Shown in pieces: positions 31,543 through 40,793 of a stretch of DNA of 64,000 nt (position 1 is its first letter; each line of letters starts with the position of its first letter). This DNA comes from Cellulomonas sp. NS3 (GTDB taxonomy: Bacteria > Actinomycetota > Actinomycetes > Actinomycetales > Cellulomonadaceae): assembly GCF_024757985.1 (NCBI RefSeq), contig NZ_CP103289.1, positions 3,286,001 to 3,350,000 on the forward strand, read 5' to 3'. Under the pieces are notes generated by a model. That model was not told the origin of the DNA, did not search any database, and saw only the letters and a list, made by a program, of their open reading frames with translations. The position numbers and the translations under genes are program-made.

Positions 31543-32541
31543 CTACTGACCGGCGACGGACGTACGGGCGTGCTCCCCCGCGAGCAGCTGGACCTGCGTC
31601 GTCTCGGAGTCCGCCGGGGGGACGTAGAACACGAGCACGTCGGCCCACGTGCTCACGAGGCCGCTCGTCACGCGGGGCTTGCCCGCGAGGGCCGCGGTGG
31701 TGGGGTCGAGGTCGATCCCCGGCTCGGCGATCGCGAGCGTGGTCGTGGTGTCGATGGCTCCGACGACGATCGCGCCGCCGTCCGCCGTCGCGAGCGCCAC
31801 CGGCGCCTCCGCCCGGGGGACGTACGTCTCGGCGACGGTCCCTACGGGGGCGACCGCGGCCTGCATGGTGGCGCGCGCGGCCTCGATGGTCTGCCGGAAG
31901 AAGTCCTGCGGGTGCGTCGCCGCGTGCACGGACGCGTCGCCGTTGGCGAGCACGTCGGCATACTGCGGGAGCACGGACGCGGGCGGCACGAGCAGCGCGG
32001 TCGAGTCCGGTGCGACCGTCGCGCTGCCGAGCGTGGGGTCCGCGGTCGCGGGCATCTGGACCCCGGGACCGAGCCGCGCCCACCCCCACAGCTTGTACGG
32101 CTCGCGCGGCGACTCCTGGCGCAGCACCAGGATGCGCGGGGCCTCGAGCGTGTCGGGCTGCTCGGTCACCACGAGCTGCGTCCGAGGCCACTCCGTGGTG
32201 TCCGGCACGACGATCGCCTGCGGGGCGGTCGGCAGCGCGGTCGGGAGCCGGGTCCCGCCGGTCGAGGTCGCCCGCGCGTACTCGAGACGGCGCACGTCGA
32301 GCGCGGGCCCCATGAGCCGCGCGGGCAGGCCCGTCGCGTCGAACGTCGCGTCACCGGCCGCGAGCACCGCACCGACGTCCTCGAGCACGCTCGTCGACTG
32401 GGCGACCGTGAGCGCCGGGGGCGCGACGGCCGGGACCGGCTCGGGCTGGGGCTCGGGCGGCGGGGTCGCGCACGCGCCGAGCGCGAGCACGAGCCCGAGG
32501 GCGGCCGCGGCGGGGAGGCCACGGCGTGCACGTGCGTTCAT
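31543..32541 (-). CDS. Hypothetical lipoprotein
   Basis: The 332-residue product has a classical lipoprotein signal (RARRGLP, then LGLVLALGAC with Cys24) and a short Pro/Glu-rich linker. The globular part has no motif I recognise. It contains recognisable stretches such as QESPREPYKLWGWARLGPG and THPQDFFRQTIEAARATMQAA. It should sit on the outer face of the membrane. The ATG at 32541 overlaps the stop of the upstream membrane protein (ATGA), so the two are probably translated together. Confidence 0.75.
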   Translation of the reverse strand: MNARARRGLPAAAALGLVLALGACATPPPEPQPEPVPAVAPPALTVAQSTSVLEDVGAVLAAGDATFDATGLPARLMGPALDVRRLEYARATSTGGTRLPTALPTAPQAIVVPDTTEWPRTQLVVTEQPDTLEAPRILVLRQESPREPYKLWGWARLGPGVQMPATADPTLGSATVAPDSTALLVPPASVLPQYADVLANGDASVHAATHPQDFFRQTIEAARATMQAAVAPVGTVAETYVPRAEAPVALATADGGAIVVGAIDTTTTLAIAEPGIDLDPTTAALAGKPRVTSGLVSTWADVLVFYVPPADSETTQVQLLAGEHARTSVAGQ

Positions 32542-34502
32542 CGCTGTCCCTCCCGGTTCGTCGGTCCGTCGTCCTGCTCGTCGTCCGTGGGCTCGGGGAA
32601 GCCCCAGGCCCGCCGCCAGGCGTCGGCCCGCGCGGCGGGCACCTCGCTCGGTGCGGCGTGGCTCCCGTGGTGCGGGGCGCCGGCGCCCGGCGCAGGGGCG
32701 CGGTCGCTGCGGCCTCCCGCGACGTGCGGGGCGGCGACGCCGGTGCGCGGACCGGCACCGGCCGTCGACGGCCGGGCGGCGGCCTGGCCGGGGCCTCGCG
32801 TCGGCACCGGCTGCGCGGAGCCGGGGCCGGACGCGGCGGGCCGGGCTCGAGGCGCGTCCTGCGGGCGCGCGCCCGGGGGCTGGGACGGGCCGGAGGGCAG
32901 CCACGACGCTCGCGGTCCGGTCGGCGAGGCGTCCGGGTGCGACGGACGTCCCGGAGGCCCAGGGAGCCGCGACGAGCCGACGGGCTGGCCCGGTCCGGCG
33001 GCGGGGGCTGCCCCGGGACGCGCGGGCGCCGACGGCGTCCAGCCCGTGGGTGGTCCGGCCGGGCGCTCGGGGCGGGCACCCGGACCGGGCGCGGAGGGAC
33101 GGGACGCAGCGGGCTTCCCGGCGCCCACCGGGGCACCGGGTGCGCTGCCGGCGCCGGGGCCAGCGGGCTGTCGGCCGGGCGGCGGGACGGGGACCGACGG
33201 CGCGGGACCCGCGGCCCGGCGGCCGAGCTGCGCGGCCCACGCGGGGCCCCGGGGTGCGTCGCCCAGGCGCTCCGGCTGTGCGGGTGCGGGTGCGGCCGGC
33301 GGCCGGTCGGACGGGCTCGTCGCCGGAGGTGCGGGGGCGACGGGGCGGGTCGCCCCGGGGGCCGGGGCGTCTGCCGACGGGCGCGGCGCAGCACCGGGGA
33401 CGGCGCGTCCCCACGGCGGACGTGCGCCCTCCGAGGGTGCGGCCGCCCGGCTCGTGGTGGGCACGGCGGCTGCGGCGGCGGCCCAGCGCGGGACCGGTGC
33501 GTCCGTGGGCGGCGCGGTCTCGGTGGGCGACGTCCCGCGCGCGACCCGGGCCGGTGCGTCGGCGGGCAGCGCCTGCTGCTCACCGGTCGCTGCGCGGCCC
33601 GCACGCTCGCGCCGGCGCGACCGGGTCTCGCCGGTCAGCCCGGCGTCGCGCATCTGCCGGCGCGTGAGCACGACCGTCTCGCCCGTGTCATTGCCGGCGG
33701 ACGAGGTCGCGGCACCGGCGCCTGCGCCGGCGACCACGGGGACCGGCCCGGTGCCGACGGGGTGCCACTCGGCCGCGTCCTCACCGCGGCGGGCGCGCAG
33801 CCACAGCCGCACGGCGAGCGCGAGGCCCGCGAGCAGCAGCAGGGCGCCCACGGCGACGCACGGCCAGAGCCAGGGGGTCGTGACGGTGCGGGGCCAACTC
33901 AGCTCGACGACGGGCGGGGCCTCGCCCAGGCTCACGGCGACGAGGCTCCAGCGACCGGCCTGCGCGGGCCACGTGAGCGTCGCGCTGCCGACGCCGCTCT
34001 CCTCGAGGACCCACAGGTCCGAGCCCGCCGGGTTCGGGATCGCGGGGGGCGCGACGGCGGCTGCCGGGTCGGCCGCGGCCGGGTCGGCCGCCGGGTCCGC
34101 GGGTGCCGGGTCCGCGGGTGCGGCGGCGTCGTCGGCGGGGGCGGTGGCCTCGGCCGACGGCGCGGGCTCGGCCTCGACGTCGGTCGTGCGGAGCTCGTGC
34201 CAGCCGGACAGGCCCGTGACGCGCACGTGGGCGTCCTCGCCGACCCAGGCGGCGACGTCCGTGTCGCGCCCGACCGCGAGGACGACCGGCGAGTCGTCGG
34301 CGGCGGTGACGCGGACGGTGACCGGGTCGCCGGCGAGCTCGAGCACCCCGGCGTCCGTGGTGACGATCCGGGTGTCGCCCGACGTACGGGCGTCGGCGAC
34401 GAGCACGTCGTCGGCGCGCCAGGCGGTCGCCGAGGCGACGCCGAGCCCGCCGACCACGAGGCCGAGCACGCCGAGAACGGCGGCGATGAGTCTCTGGAGC
34501 AC
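32538..34502 (-). CDS. Hypothetical bitopic membrane protein with long disordered cytoplasmic tail
   Basis: The 654-residue product has an N-terminal hydrophobic segment (about 4-26, LIAAVLGVLGLVVGGLGVAS), an extracellular part of about 180 residues with a repetitive ADPAADPAAADPAAA stretch, and a second membrane span near 209-234 (CVAVGALLLLAGLALAV). About 420 residues of Pro/Ala/Gly/Arg-rich sequence follow, with no predicted fold. Near residue 265 is ETVVLTRRQMRDAG. The GTG at 34502 has GAGAGGA upstream. No family recognised. It begins the operon and is divergent from the coiled-coil gene. Confidence 0.7.
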   Translation of the reverse strand: MLQRLIAAVLGVLGLVVGGLGVASATAWRADDVLVADARTSGDTRIVTTDAGVLELAGDPVTVRVTAADDSPVVLAVGRDTDVAAWVGEDAHVRVTGLSGWHELRTTDVEAEPAPSAEATAPADDAAAPADPAPADPAADPAAADPAAAVAPPAIPNPAGSDLWVLEESGVGSATLTWPAQAGRWSLVAVSLGEAPPVVELSWPRTVTTPWLWPCVAVGALLLLAGLALAVRLWLRARRGEDAAEWHPVGTGPVPVVAGAGAGAATSSAGNDTGETVVLTRRQMRDAGLTGETRSRRRERAGRAATGEQQALPADAPARVARGTSPTETAPPTDAPVPRWAAAAAAVPTTSRAAAPSEGARPPWGRAVPGAAPRPSADAPAPGATRPVAPAPPATSPSDRPPAAPAPAQPERLGDAPRGPAWAAQLGRRAAGPAPSVPVPPPGRQPAGPGAGSAPGAPVGAGKPAASRPSAPGPGARPERPAGPPTGWTPSAPARPGAAPAAGPGQPVGSSRLPGPPGRPSHPDASPTGPRASWLPSGPSQPPGARPQDAPRARPAASGPGSAQPVPTRGPGQAAARPSTAGAGPRTGVAAPHVAGGRSDRAPAPGAGAPHHGSHAAPSEVPAARADAWRRAWGFPEPTDDEQDDGPTNREGQR

Positions 34503-34704
34503 GCGGGGTCCTCTCGAACGTGACGACCCAGGATAGGCGGAACCCTCGGCCGGGGCAGAACGGGCGGGTGTGCGACATGCTGGTCAGGGCACGGTTCGGC
34601 CCTCTCACGAGGACCGATATCCTGCCCGAGGACTACCGGCCGACTTGCCCCGCGCCTCGATCGAGGCGCCCGCGGACCGGCGCCGACGCGCCCAGGAGGA
34701 TCCC

Positions 34705-37269
34705 GTGCCAGAGGACCGTTCGCCCTTCCCCGTCGTGAACTTCCGCGGGTACGACCGAGGACCCGTCGACGCGCGGATCAAGGCGCTCGAGCAGGCGCTC
34801 AGCGAGGCGCGCGACCAGGTCGAGCAGCTCGACGGCCGGGCGATGCAGATGGCCGGCGAGCTCTCCGAGGCGCAGCGGCACCTGCGCGAGGCCGAGCGCC
34901 CGACCTACTCCGGTCTCGGCTCGCGCATCGAGCAGCTCCTGCGCTCCGCCGAGGAACAGTCGTCCGACGTGGTGCAGCAGGCGAACGCGCAGGCGTCCGA
35001 CGCCCTCGCGCGCGCCAAGCTCGCGGCCGGCCAGCTCCGCTCGCGCGCCGAGAACGAGGTCGGCGAGATGCTCGCGACGGCCCGGCGCGAGGCCGAGGAG
35101 CTGCGGACGACTGCGAGCACCGAGGCCGAGAGCACCGTGCTCGCGGCGCAGCGGCGCGCCGAGGAGCTCCTCGGGTCCGCGGAGCGCGAGGCCGCCCGCA
35201 TCCACTCGGCGCTCAACACCGAGGAGAGCGAGCGCCGCACGTCGCTCGAGCGCGAGCTCGGGACGCTGCGCGCGACGGTCGAGCGCGAGGCGACCGAGCT
35301 GCGCATCTCGACCGAGCGGGCCGCGAGCGAGCTGCGGTCGACGACCGAGGCGGACACCGCCGCGCAGCGCGAGGAGGCCGAGCGCTATGCGCAGGACCTG
35401 CGCCAGAGCGCGGACGCCGAGACCACCGCCCTGCGCCAGCGGGTCGAGGGCGAGCTCGCGGCGCTGCGGGCGGAGGCCGAGCGGTACGCCGCGATGCAGC
35501 GGTCCGTCGTCGCGACCGAGGTGGCCGAGGCCCGGCAGCAGATCGCGGCGGAGTCGACGTCGCTGCGTGCCGAGGCGCAGGAGTACGCGGACGGCGTGCG
35601 CGCCCGTGCCGAGCGCGAGGCTGCGGCGCTCGAGCACCAGGTCGCCGCCGAGGTCGCCGGGCTGCGCGGCGAGGCGGAGCAGTACGCGGGCTCGGTGCGC
35701 GCGAGCGCCGAGCGGGAGACGGGCGAGCTGCGGGCGGCCGTCGGCGACGAGATCGCCGCATTGCGGGCGGAGGCCGAGCAGTCGATCTCGGCGCTGCGGC
35801 TCGAGGCGGAGCACTACGCCGCGGAGATCCGCGCTCAGGCCGAGCGCGAGACGACCGAGCTGCGCGAGCGGACGGTGCACGAGACGGTGCACCTGCGGTC
35901 CTCCGTCGAGCGCGAGACGGACGAGCTCCGGGACGCCACCGACCGGGAGACGACCGAGCTGCGCGACCGCACCGAGCGCGAGCTCGCCGAGCAGCGCGAG
36001 GCGACCCGCGTCGAGGTCGAGCGTGCCCTCACGGACGCGCGCCGGACCGGCGCCGAGATCGTCGCCAGCGCGCGGGCGCAGGCCGAGGAGCTCCTGCAGC
36101 GCGCGGAGCAGGCGCTCGCCGACGCCGAGCTGTCGATCGCCGCGCGGCACGAGGAGGCCGAGCGCGCGGACGCCGAGCGCCACGAGACGGCGCGCGCGGA
36201 GACCGAGCGGCTCGTGCGGGACGCCGAGGCGCACGCCGCCGACGCCGAGGTGCGGGTCGCGCAGGCGCTCGAGCAGGCCGAGAAGGTCCGGGTCGACTCC
36301 GAGGCCCACGCCAAGGAGCTGCTCGCGAACGCCCGGCGCACGGCCGACCGCGTGGTGGCCGAGGCGCGCGAGTACGCCGAGAAGTCGCTGTCCGACGCAC
36401 TCACCGAGTCCGAGCGCGAGCGGACGACCGCACAGCGCCAGGTCGAGGAGCTCAACCGGCAGCGCGAGTCGATCACGTCCTACCTCGACGAGCTGCGCAA
36501 CCTGCTCGGCAACGACCCCGTCCCGAACCGGACGACGCTCGAGCGCGCGGAGCAGGCCGAGGCCAGGCTGGCCTCCGCGGCGCCGGAGCCGGTCGAGAGC
36601 AGCGAGCCCGAGCCCGCACCGCGCACGCCCGCGCGCCCCGCGAACCGCCCGCAGGGCCGCCCGGCCGGCAAGCGTCCCTCCCCCGTGTCGGCGGCCGGGC
36701 GGGCGCGCGCGGCGGCGATCTCCTCGGCGCCCGCCGCCGACCCGGACGAGGGTGCGCCGTCGGCGTCGAGCGCAGCAGGGGCCGCCGGCCGCTCGAGCAC
36801 GCCCGCCGCCGCGTCGGACGAGGCGGACCGGCCCACGCGGCCTGACAGCGCCGCCCCGCACGTCGGTTCGACGGGCTCGGCGGACGACGCCGCGGGCGAC
36901 CCGGCCGCGCACGGCTCCGCGGCGCCCGACCGGGCGGGTGACGAGGCGACCGTCGATGTCGAGGCGTCCGAGGTGGGGACGACGGCGTCCGACGACGTGG
37001 ACGGCGAGGAGCAGGTCGAGGTCCGGGACGGCGAGGCAGCCGACGACGAGGCCGAGCCGGTGCAGGCCGAGCCCGACGGAGGCGCCGGGGGCGCGGACGA
37101 CGCGACGTCGGACCCGGGAGCGGGCACGCGCGGCACCGAGCCCGCGGTGGAGCAGGAGGTGGGGGCCGGCAGCGCGGCGCAGGACGAGACGGGGTCGTCG
37201 GCCGACCGCACCGCGACGGCCGGCGACGCGCGGTCCTCGACGCCCCGCCCGTCGAAGGCCCGCCGATGA
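34705..37269 (+). CDS. DivIVA-type long coiled-coil protein (Scy/FilP-like)
   Basis: The 854-residue product begins with a DivIVA-like N-terminus (FPVVNFRGYDRGPVDARI, 8-25) and a short coiled coil. Residues 188-440 (35266-36024) are about 23 consecutive 11-residue units of the form LRxxxERExxE, a hendecad coiled coil. More helical sequence runs to about 620 (VEELNRQRESITSYLDELRN), then a Pro/Ala/Asp/Glu-rich disordered tail of about 240 residues. Streptomyces Scy and FilP share the domain order and act as polar, cytoskeleton-like scaffolds. A scaffold role at the pole or septum is inferred. The GTG at 34705 has AGGAGG at 6-nt spacing. Strongly charged composition (Glu, Arg, Ala). Confidence 0.82.
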   Translation: MPEDRSPFPVVNFRGYDRGPVDARIKALEQALSEARDQVEQLDGRAMQMAGELSEAQRHLREAERPTYSGLGSRIEQLLRSAEEQSSDVVQQANAQASDALARAKLAAGQLRSRAENEVGEMLATARREAEELRTTASTEAESTVLAAQRRAEELLGSAEREAARIHSALNTEESERRTSLERELGTLRATVEREATELRISTERAASELRSTTEADTAAQREEAERYAQDLRQSADAETTALRQRVEGELAALRAEAERYAAMQRSVVATEVAEARQQIAAESTSLRAEAQEYADGVRARAEREAAALEHQVAAEVAGLRGEAEQYAGSVRASAERETGELRAAVGDEIAALRAEAEQSISALRLEAEHYAAEIRAQAERETTELRERTVHETVHLRSSVERETDELRDATDRETTELRDRTERELAEQREATRVEVERALTDARRTGAEIVASARAQAEELLQRAEQALADAELSIAARHEEAERADAERHETARAETERLVRDAEAHAADAEVRVAQALEQAEKVRVDSEAHAKELLANARRTADRVVAEAREYAEKSLSDALTESERERTTAQRQVEELNRQRESITSYLDELRNLLGNDPVPNRTTLERAEQAEARLASAAPEPVESSEPEPAPRTPARPANRPQGRPAGKRPSPVSAAGRARAAAISSAPAADPDEGAPSASSAAGAAGRSSTPAAASDEADRPTRPDSAAPHVGSTGSADDAAGDPAAHGSAAPDRAGDEATVDVEASEVGTTASDDVDGEEQVEVRDGEAADDEAEPVQAEPDGGAGGADDATSDPGAGTRGTEPAVEQEVGAGSAAQDETGSSADRTATAGDARSSTPRPSKARR

Positions 37270-37288
37270 GTCGCGCGCGGACCCGCGA

Positions 37289-37708
37289 GTGAGCACACCC
37301 GCGGGCGACGACTGGCGCACGCAGCGTCGGGAGGCCGCCGCGGTGCACGCCGAGGCGCTCGAACGGCGGCGGCTCGCGGAGTCGACGCGGGCGCGCGCGC
37401 TCCTCGCGGAGTTCGTCGAGACCGCGCGTGCACGCGGCGTCGTACCCGTGCCGCTGCGGGCGCACAGCTACGACGGCCGGCACCGCTACCGGACCCCGCA
37501 CACGGGCTGGTACCTGCGCCGCGACGAGAAGGTCGCCGTCGGCACCGACGGCGAGTACTACGTCCTCGGGGTCCCGACCAGCCTGCGGGCGCAGCTGCGC
37601 GGGACGACGCTCACGCCGCAGGACCCCCCGCTCGTCATCGGCGCGGGCGGCAAGGACGGGGAGTCGCTGGACCTGCCCGACGCCCTCGCCCGCGCGCTGG
37701 GTCGCTGA
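37289..37708 (+). CDS. Small hypothetical protein downstream of the coiled-coil gene
   Basis: The 139-residue product starts at GTG 37289 (VSTPAGDDWRTQRREAAAV), 20 nt after the coiled-coil gene. The first half is a charged helix (HAEALERRRLAESTRARALLAEFVE). The second half has a recurring compact segment (GRHRYRTPHTGWYLRRDEKVAVGTDGEYYVLGV) that looks like a small beta domain. No family name is recalled. There is no clear Shine-Dalgarno sequence, so translation may depend on coupling. Probably cytoplasmic. Confidence 0.65.
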   Translation: MSTPAGDDWRTQRREAAAVHAEALERRRLAESTRARALLAEFVETARARGVVPVPLRAHSYDGRHRYRTPHTGWYLRRDEKVAVGTDGEYYVLGVPTSLRAQLRGTTLTPQDPPLVIGAGGKDGESLDLPDALARALGR

Positions 37709-37735
37709 CCTCCCGCTGACGCCGGGAGACCGGGG

Positions 37736-38590
37736 TCACCCCTCGGGGTGGCGCTCCCCCGCGGTGTCGGCCCGGAGCGCGAGACGCTCGAGCGCCGCCG
37801 CGACGGGCCCGGGCTGCTCGACGGCGCTCAGGTGCCCGGCTCCGGGGACGACGACGAGCCCGGCGTGCGGCGCGGCGGTCCGGAGCCGCTCGGCGTCCGC
37901 GAGGGGCGTGATCGTGTCCTCGTCGCCGACGAGGACGAGCACCGGCCCGGCGTACGCGGCGAGCGCGGCGGTGCGCTCGGGCCGGGCGGCCATCGCGCGC
38001 TGCGACCACGCGATGCCGGCGGGCGGCTGCTCGCCGACCCACACGGCGACCTGGTCGACGACCTCCGGGCGGCCGGCGAGGGTCGTCGCCCCGAGCACCG
38101 CCCGCGCCATCGGTCGCACCTCGTCGACGGTCGAGGACCCCTCGACCGCGGCCGCGACGCGCAGCCGGTTCGCGCGCGCCTCGTCGGCGTCCGCCGTCGC
38201 GCGCGTGTCGAGCAGGCCGAGACCCGCGACGAGCGCGGGGTGCCGCTCGAGAAGAGCGAGCGCGACGTAGCCGCCCATCGACAGCCCGGCGACGACCGCC
38301 CGCTCGACCCCGACCTCGGCCAGCGACGCCGCGACCGCGTCCGCCACGGCCTCGAGCGACGGCTCCGCGGGGGTCAGCCCGGCCGCGGCGCCGTGACCCG
38401 GCAGGTCCAGCGCCAGCACCGGGCGGTCGGCCGGGAGCGCCGCGGCGACCTCGTCCCACATCCGGGCGTCGAACGGGAAGGCGTGCAGGAGCACCACGGG
38501 CAGCGCGGCGTGGTGGTGCGCGCGCCCGGTGCCGTCGGCATAGGTGCGGACCGGGAGGACCAGGTCGGCGGGGTCGGGTGCGGTGCTCAT
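37736..38590 (-). CDS. Alpha/beta hydrolase (3-oxoadipate enol-lactonase-like)
   Basis: The 284-residue product has the oxyanion segment LLHAFPFDARMWDEVA, the nucleophile elbow GLSMGGY with the catalytic Ser, a late acid (VGDEDTITP) and a final His (PGAGHLSAVEQP). The general arrangement is that of PcaD-type lactonases and related esterases; the substrate is unknown. The ATG at 38590 overlaps the stop of the second hydrolase gene (ATGA), so they form a pair. Confidence 0.82.
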   Translation of the reverse strand: MSTAPDPADLVLPVRTYADGTGRAHHHAALPVVLLHAFPFDARMWDEVAAALPADRPVLALDLPGHGAAAGLTPAEPSLEAVADAVAASLAEVGVERAVVAGLSMGGYVALALLERHPALVAGLGLLDTRATADADEARANRLRVAAAVEGSSTVDEVRPMARAVLGATTLAGRPEVVDQVAVWVGEQPPAGIAWSQRAMAARPERTAALAAYAGPVLVLVGDEDTITPLADAERLRTAAPHAGLVVVPGAGHLSAVEQPGPVAAALERLALRADTAGERHPEG

Positions 38591-39381
38591 GCGGGCTCCT
38601 GGACGTCGGCGGTCGTGCTCTCGCCGTGCCACGTGGTGGGCAGCGGGACGGGGGCGCCCGGCAGCACGTGGGCGACGATCTCGTCGAGCACACGACGCAC
38701 GGCCGGCTCGCCCACCCACAGGTGCTTCGCGCCGTCGACGCCGATGACCTCGGCGTGCCGGACGCGCGCGAACCGCTCGCGGGCCTCGGCCGGGCGCAGG
38801 TAGTCGTCGAGCTCGGGGACGAGCACGACGAGCGGCTTGCCGAACGCGTCCCACGCGTCGAGGTCGGCGTCCGTCGCGCGGTGCAGCGGCGGCGAGAGCA
38901 GGATCGCGCCCTCGATCGAGGGGTCCCGGCCGTGCATGAGCGCGAGCTCGGTGCCGAAGGACCAGCCGACGAGCCAGCGGTTCGGCAGGTCGTGGAACTC
39001 GGCGTACTCGATCGCGGCGTGCACGTCGAGCCGTTCGCCGACGCCGCCGTCGAACGCGCCGTGGCTCGTCCCCCGCGGGCTGCTCGTGCCGCGCGTGTTG
39101 AACCGGAGCACCGCGACGCCGGCCATCGCGGGCAGCCGCCACGACGCCTTGCGCAGCACGTGGGAGTCCATGTACCCGCCGTGCGTCGGCAGCGGGTGCA
39201 GCGTCACCAGGGTCGCGGCCGGTGCCGGCAGGCTGCCGTCCTCGGCGACCGGGCGCGCGAGCTCGCCGACGAGCGTGAGGCCGTCGGCGGTGTGCAGCTC
39301 GATGTCCTCGCGCTGCGCGGGCAGGACGGTCAGCGCGCGGACGGGGGTCGGTTCGCCGGTCAGGGCGTCGTCGGTGCTCAT
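38587..39381 (-). CDS. Alpha/beta hydrolase
   Basis: The 264-residue product has a nucleophile elbow GWSFGTELAL, an early strand motif VTLHPLPTHGGYMD, an acidic segment VPELDDYLRP and a final His in DGAKHLW. This resembles the small conserved alpha/beta hydrolases sometimes annotated as dienelactone-hydrolase-like. No signal peptide. It is translationally coupled to the downstream hydrolase gene. The substrate cannot be inferred. Confidence 0.78.
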   Translation of the reverse strand: MSTDDALTGEPTPVRALTVLPAQREDIELHTADGLTLVGELARPVAEDGSLPAPAATLVTLHPLPTHGGYMDSHVLRKASWRLPAMAGVAVLRFNTRGTSSPRGTSHGAFDGGVGERLDVHAAIEYAEFHDLPNRWLVGWSFGTELALMHGRDPSIEGAILLSPPLHRATDADLDAWDAFGKPLVVLVPELDDYLRPAEARERFARVRHAEVIGVDGAKHLWVGEPAVRRVLDEIVAHVLPGAPVPLPTTWHGESTTADVQEPA

Positions 39382-39412
39382 CGCCCCCGAGACTAGCCGC
39401 GCGTGCCCGGCC

Positions 39413-40258
39413 TCAGCGCGCCGGGCCGACGTACCCCGGAGCGTCCTCGAGCAGCCGGAGCGCCGCCTCGAGCTGCTCCGCGACGCCGTCGTCGTCGTTC
39501 GCCGCGCACCGGCGGCTCGCGGCGCCCGCGACGTCCGGGTGCGCGTTGCCGACGGCGAACGAGACGCCCGCCCACGCGAGCATCGGCAGGTCGTTCGGGG
39601 CGTCGCCGAACGCCCACACGTCGTCCGGCCCGAGCCCGCGCTCCTCGGCCCACGTCGCGAGCGTCGAGGCCTTCGTCACGCCGGGCCCGGTCACCTCGGC
39701 GAGCCCGACCGCCCCGGAGTCGGCCAGCACCGCGTCGGCCCCGAGCACCCCGGCCACGTCGCGCAGGAAGGCCGCAGGGTCCTCGCCGGGACGGCGTGCG
39801 AGGAGCTTGTAGGTCCCGTCGTCGAGCGCGGGCTCGAGCACGGCGACGACCGGGGCGCCCGCCGGGAGCGGGTGGGGGCCGACGAAGCCCTGCTCCGCGA
39901 GGATCCCGGCGCGGCGCTCGACGGCGAAGCGGGTGCCCGGGAGCCGGTCGCGCACGCGCGCCACCAGCGCCGACACCGCACGGCTGTCCATCGCCCGCTC
40001 GGCGAGCACGACGTCGGCGCGCACGTCGAGGACAGCGGCGCCGTTCGCGCAGATCGCGATGCCGTGCCGGCCGACGACGTCGCGCACGTCCTGCAGCCAG
40101 CGCGGCGGCCGCGCCGTGACGAAGACGACCTCGATCCCCGCGCGCTCGGCGGCGACCAGCGCGGCGCGCGTGCGCGGGGAGACGCTCCCGTCGCTGCGCA
40201 GGAGCGTGCCGTCGAGGTCGGTCGCGACGAGGCGCGGGGCCCGCAGGAGGGACGGCAT
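39413..40258 (-). CDS. HAD-superfamily phosphatase (Cof type)
   Basis: The 281-residue product carries HAD motif I, LVATDLDGTLL (Asp nucleophile), motif II VFVTARPPRW, a conserved Lys in the GVTKASTLATWAEE segment, and motif IV FGDAPNDLPML. Cof-type HAD phosphatases dephosphorylate sugar phosphates and related metabolites. The ATG at 40258 gives the standard N-terminus. The next gene upstream ends 9 nt before it. Confidence 0.88.
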   Translation of the reverse strand: MPSLLRAPRLVATDLDGTLLRSDGSVSPRTRAALVAAERAGIEVVFVTARPPRWLQDVRDVVGRHGIAICANGAAVLDVRADVVLAERAMDSRAVSALVARVRDRLPGTRFAVERRAGILAEQGFVGPHPLPAGAPVVAVLEPALDDGTYKLLARRPGEDPAAFLRDVAGVLGADAVLADSGAVGLAEVTGPGVTKASTLATWAEERGLGPDDVWAFGDAPNDLPMLAWAGVSFAVGNAHPDVAGAASRRCAANDDDGVAEQLEAALRLLEDAPGYVGPAR

Positions 40259-40267
40259 GCGCCGAGG

Positions 40268-40576
40268 CTAACGACCGGGGCGGCGGCGCGTGCGCGCGGA
40301 CCAGCACGAGGTGTGCCAGTGCCGCCGGTCCGCGAGCGCGGCGTCCGCGCCGAAGAGGTGGTCGGTCGGCCACGCGACGACGTGCGCGACGCCGGGCCCG
40401 ACGAGCTGGTCGCACCCCGGGCAGCGGTAGCTGCGCTCGGAGGCCCCGACGCGCTGCACGGTCCACCCGCCGTCCGGCCCGGACTCGGTCGAGCGCCCGC
40501 CGCGGACGCGGTCGAGGTCGAGCGGCTCGACGGGCGCGCCGTACGGGCGCTTCGTCGAGCGTCGTCCCTTCGGCAC
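40268..40576 (-). CDS. Small zinc-ribbon-like protein
   Basis: The 102-residue product starts at GTG 40576 (VPKGRRSTKRPYGAPVEPLD) and contains CPGCDQLVGPGVAHVV and RRHWHTSCW. The spacing of Cys and His suggests one zinc site. The N-terminal part is basic. Proteins of this type are widely found in actinobacteria and often loosely labelled ATP/GTP-binding; I see no nucleotide-binding motif. Probably co-transcribed with the HAD gene, 9 nt downstream. Confidence 0.7.
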   Translation of the reverse strand: MPKGRRSTKRPYGAPVEPLDLDRVRGGRSTESGPDGGWTVQRVGASERSYRCPGCDQLVGPGVAHVVAWPTDHLFGADAALADRRHWHTSCWSARTRRRPGR

Positions 40577-40713
40577 CTGCCCATCCTCTCGTGTGCGGCC
40601 GGGCGTCGCGTGCCCGGCTGTCGGGTCTCGGGCGTCGGCGGGCGCCGCGCGCCGTCGCCGTGCCACGCACGGCCGGGCGCACCGCCGGGGCGCACCGCCG
40701 CCGGGTCGTGGAC

Positions 40714-40755
40714 GACGAGCGCGCACCGGACCGTGGGGTCCGGTGCGCGCTCGTC
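40714..40755 (-). terminator. Strong hairpin terminator of the GH1 gene
   Basis: A perfect 19-bp stem (40714-40732 with 40737-40755) closes over the 4-nt loop GTGG. It lies 39 nt beyond the GH1 stop. Confidence 0.8.
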
Positions 40756-40793
40756 GGTGCCGGGAGCGGTCGTCAGTCGGCCGCTCCGGGCGG

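Noticed and set aside
30247-34536. A 1,429-codon open frame on the plus strand
   Set aside because: It runs opposite three good minus-strand genes and through the rRNA promoter region, with Arg/Ser/Thr/Pro-rich composition typical of antisense frames in high-GC DNA. No domain recognised.
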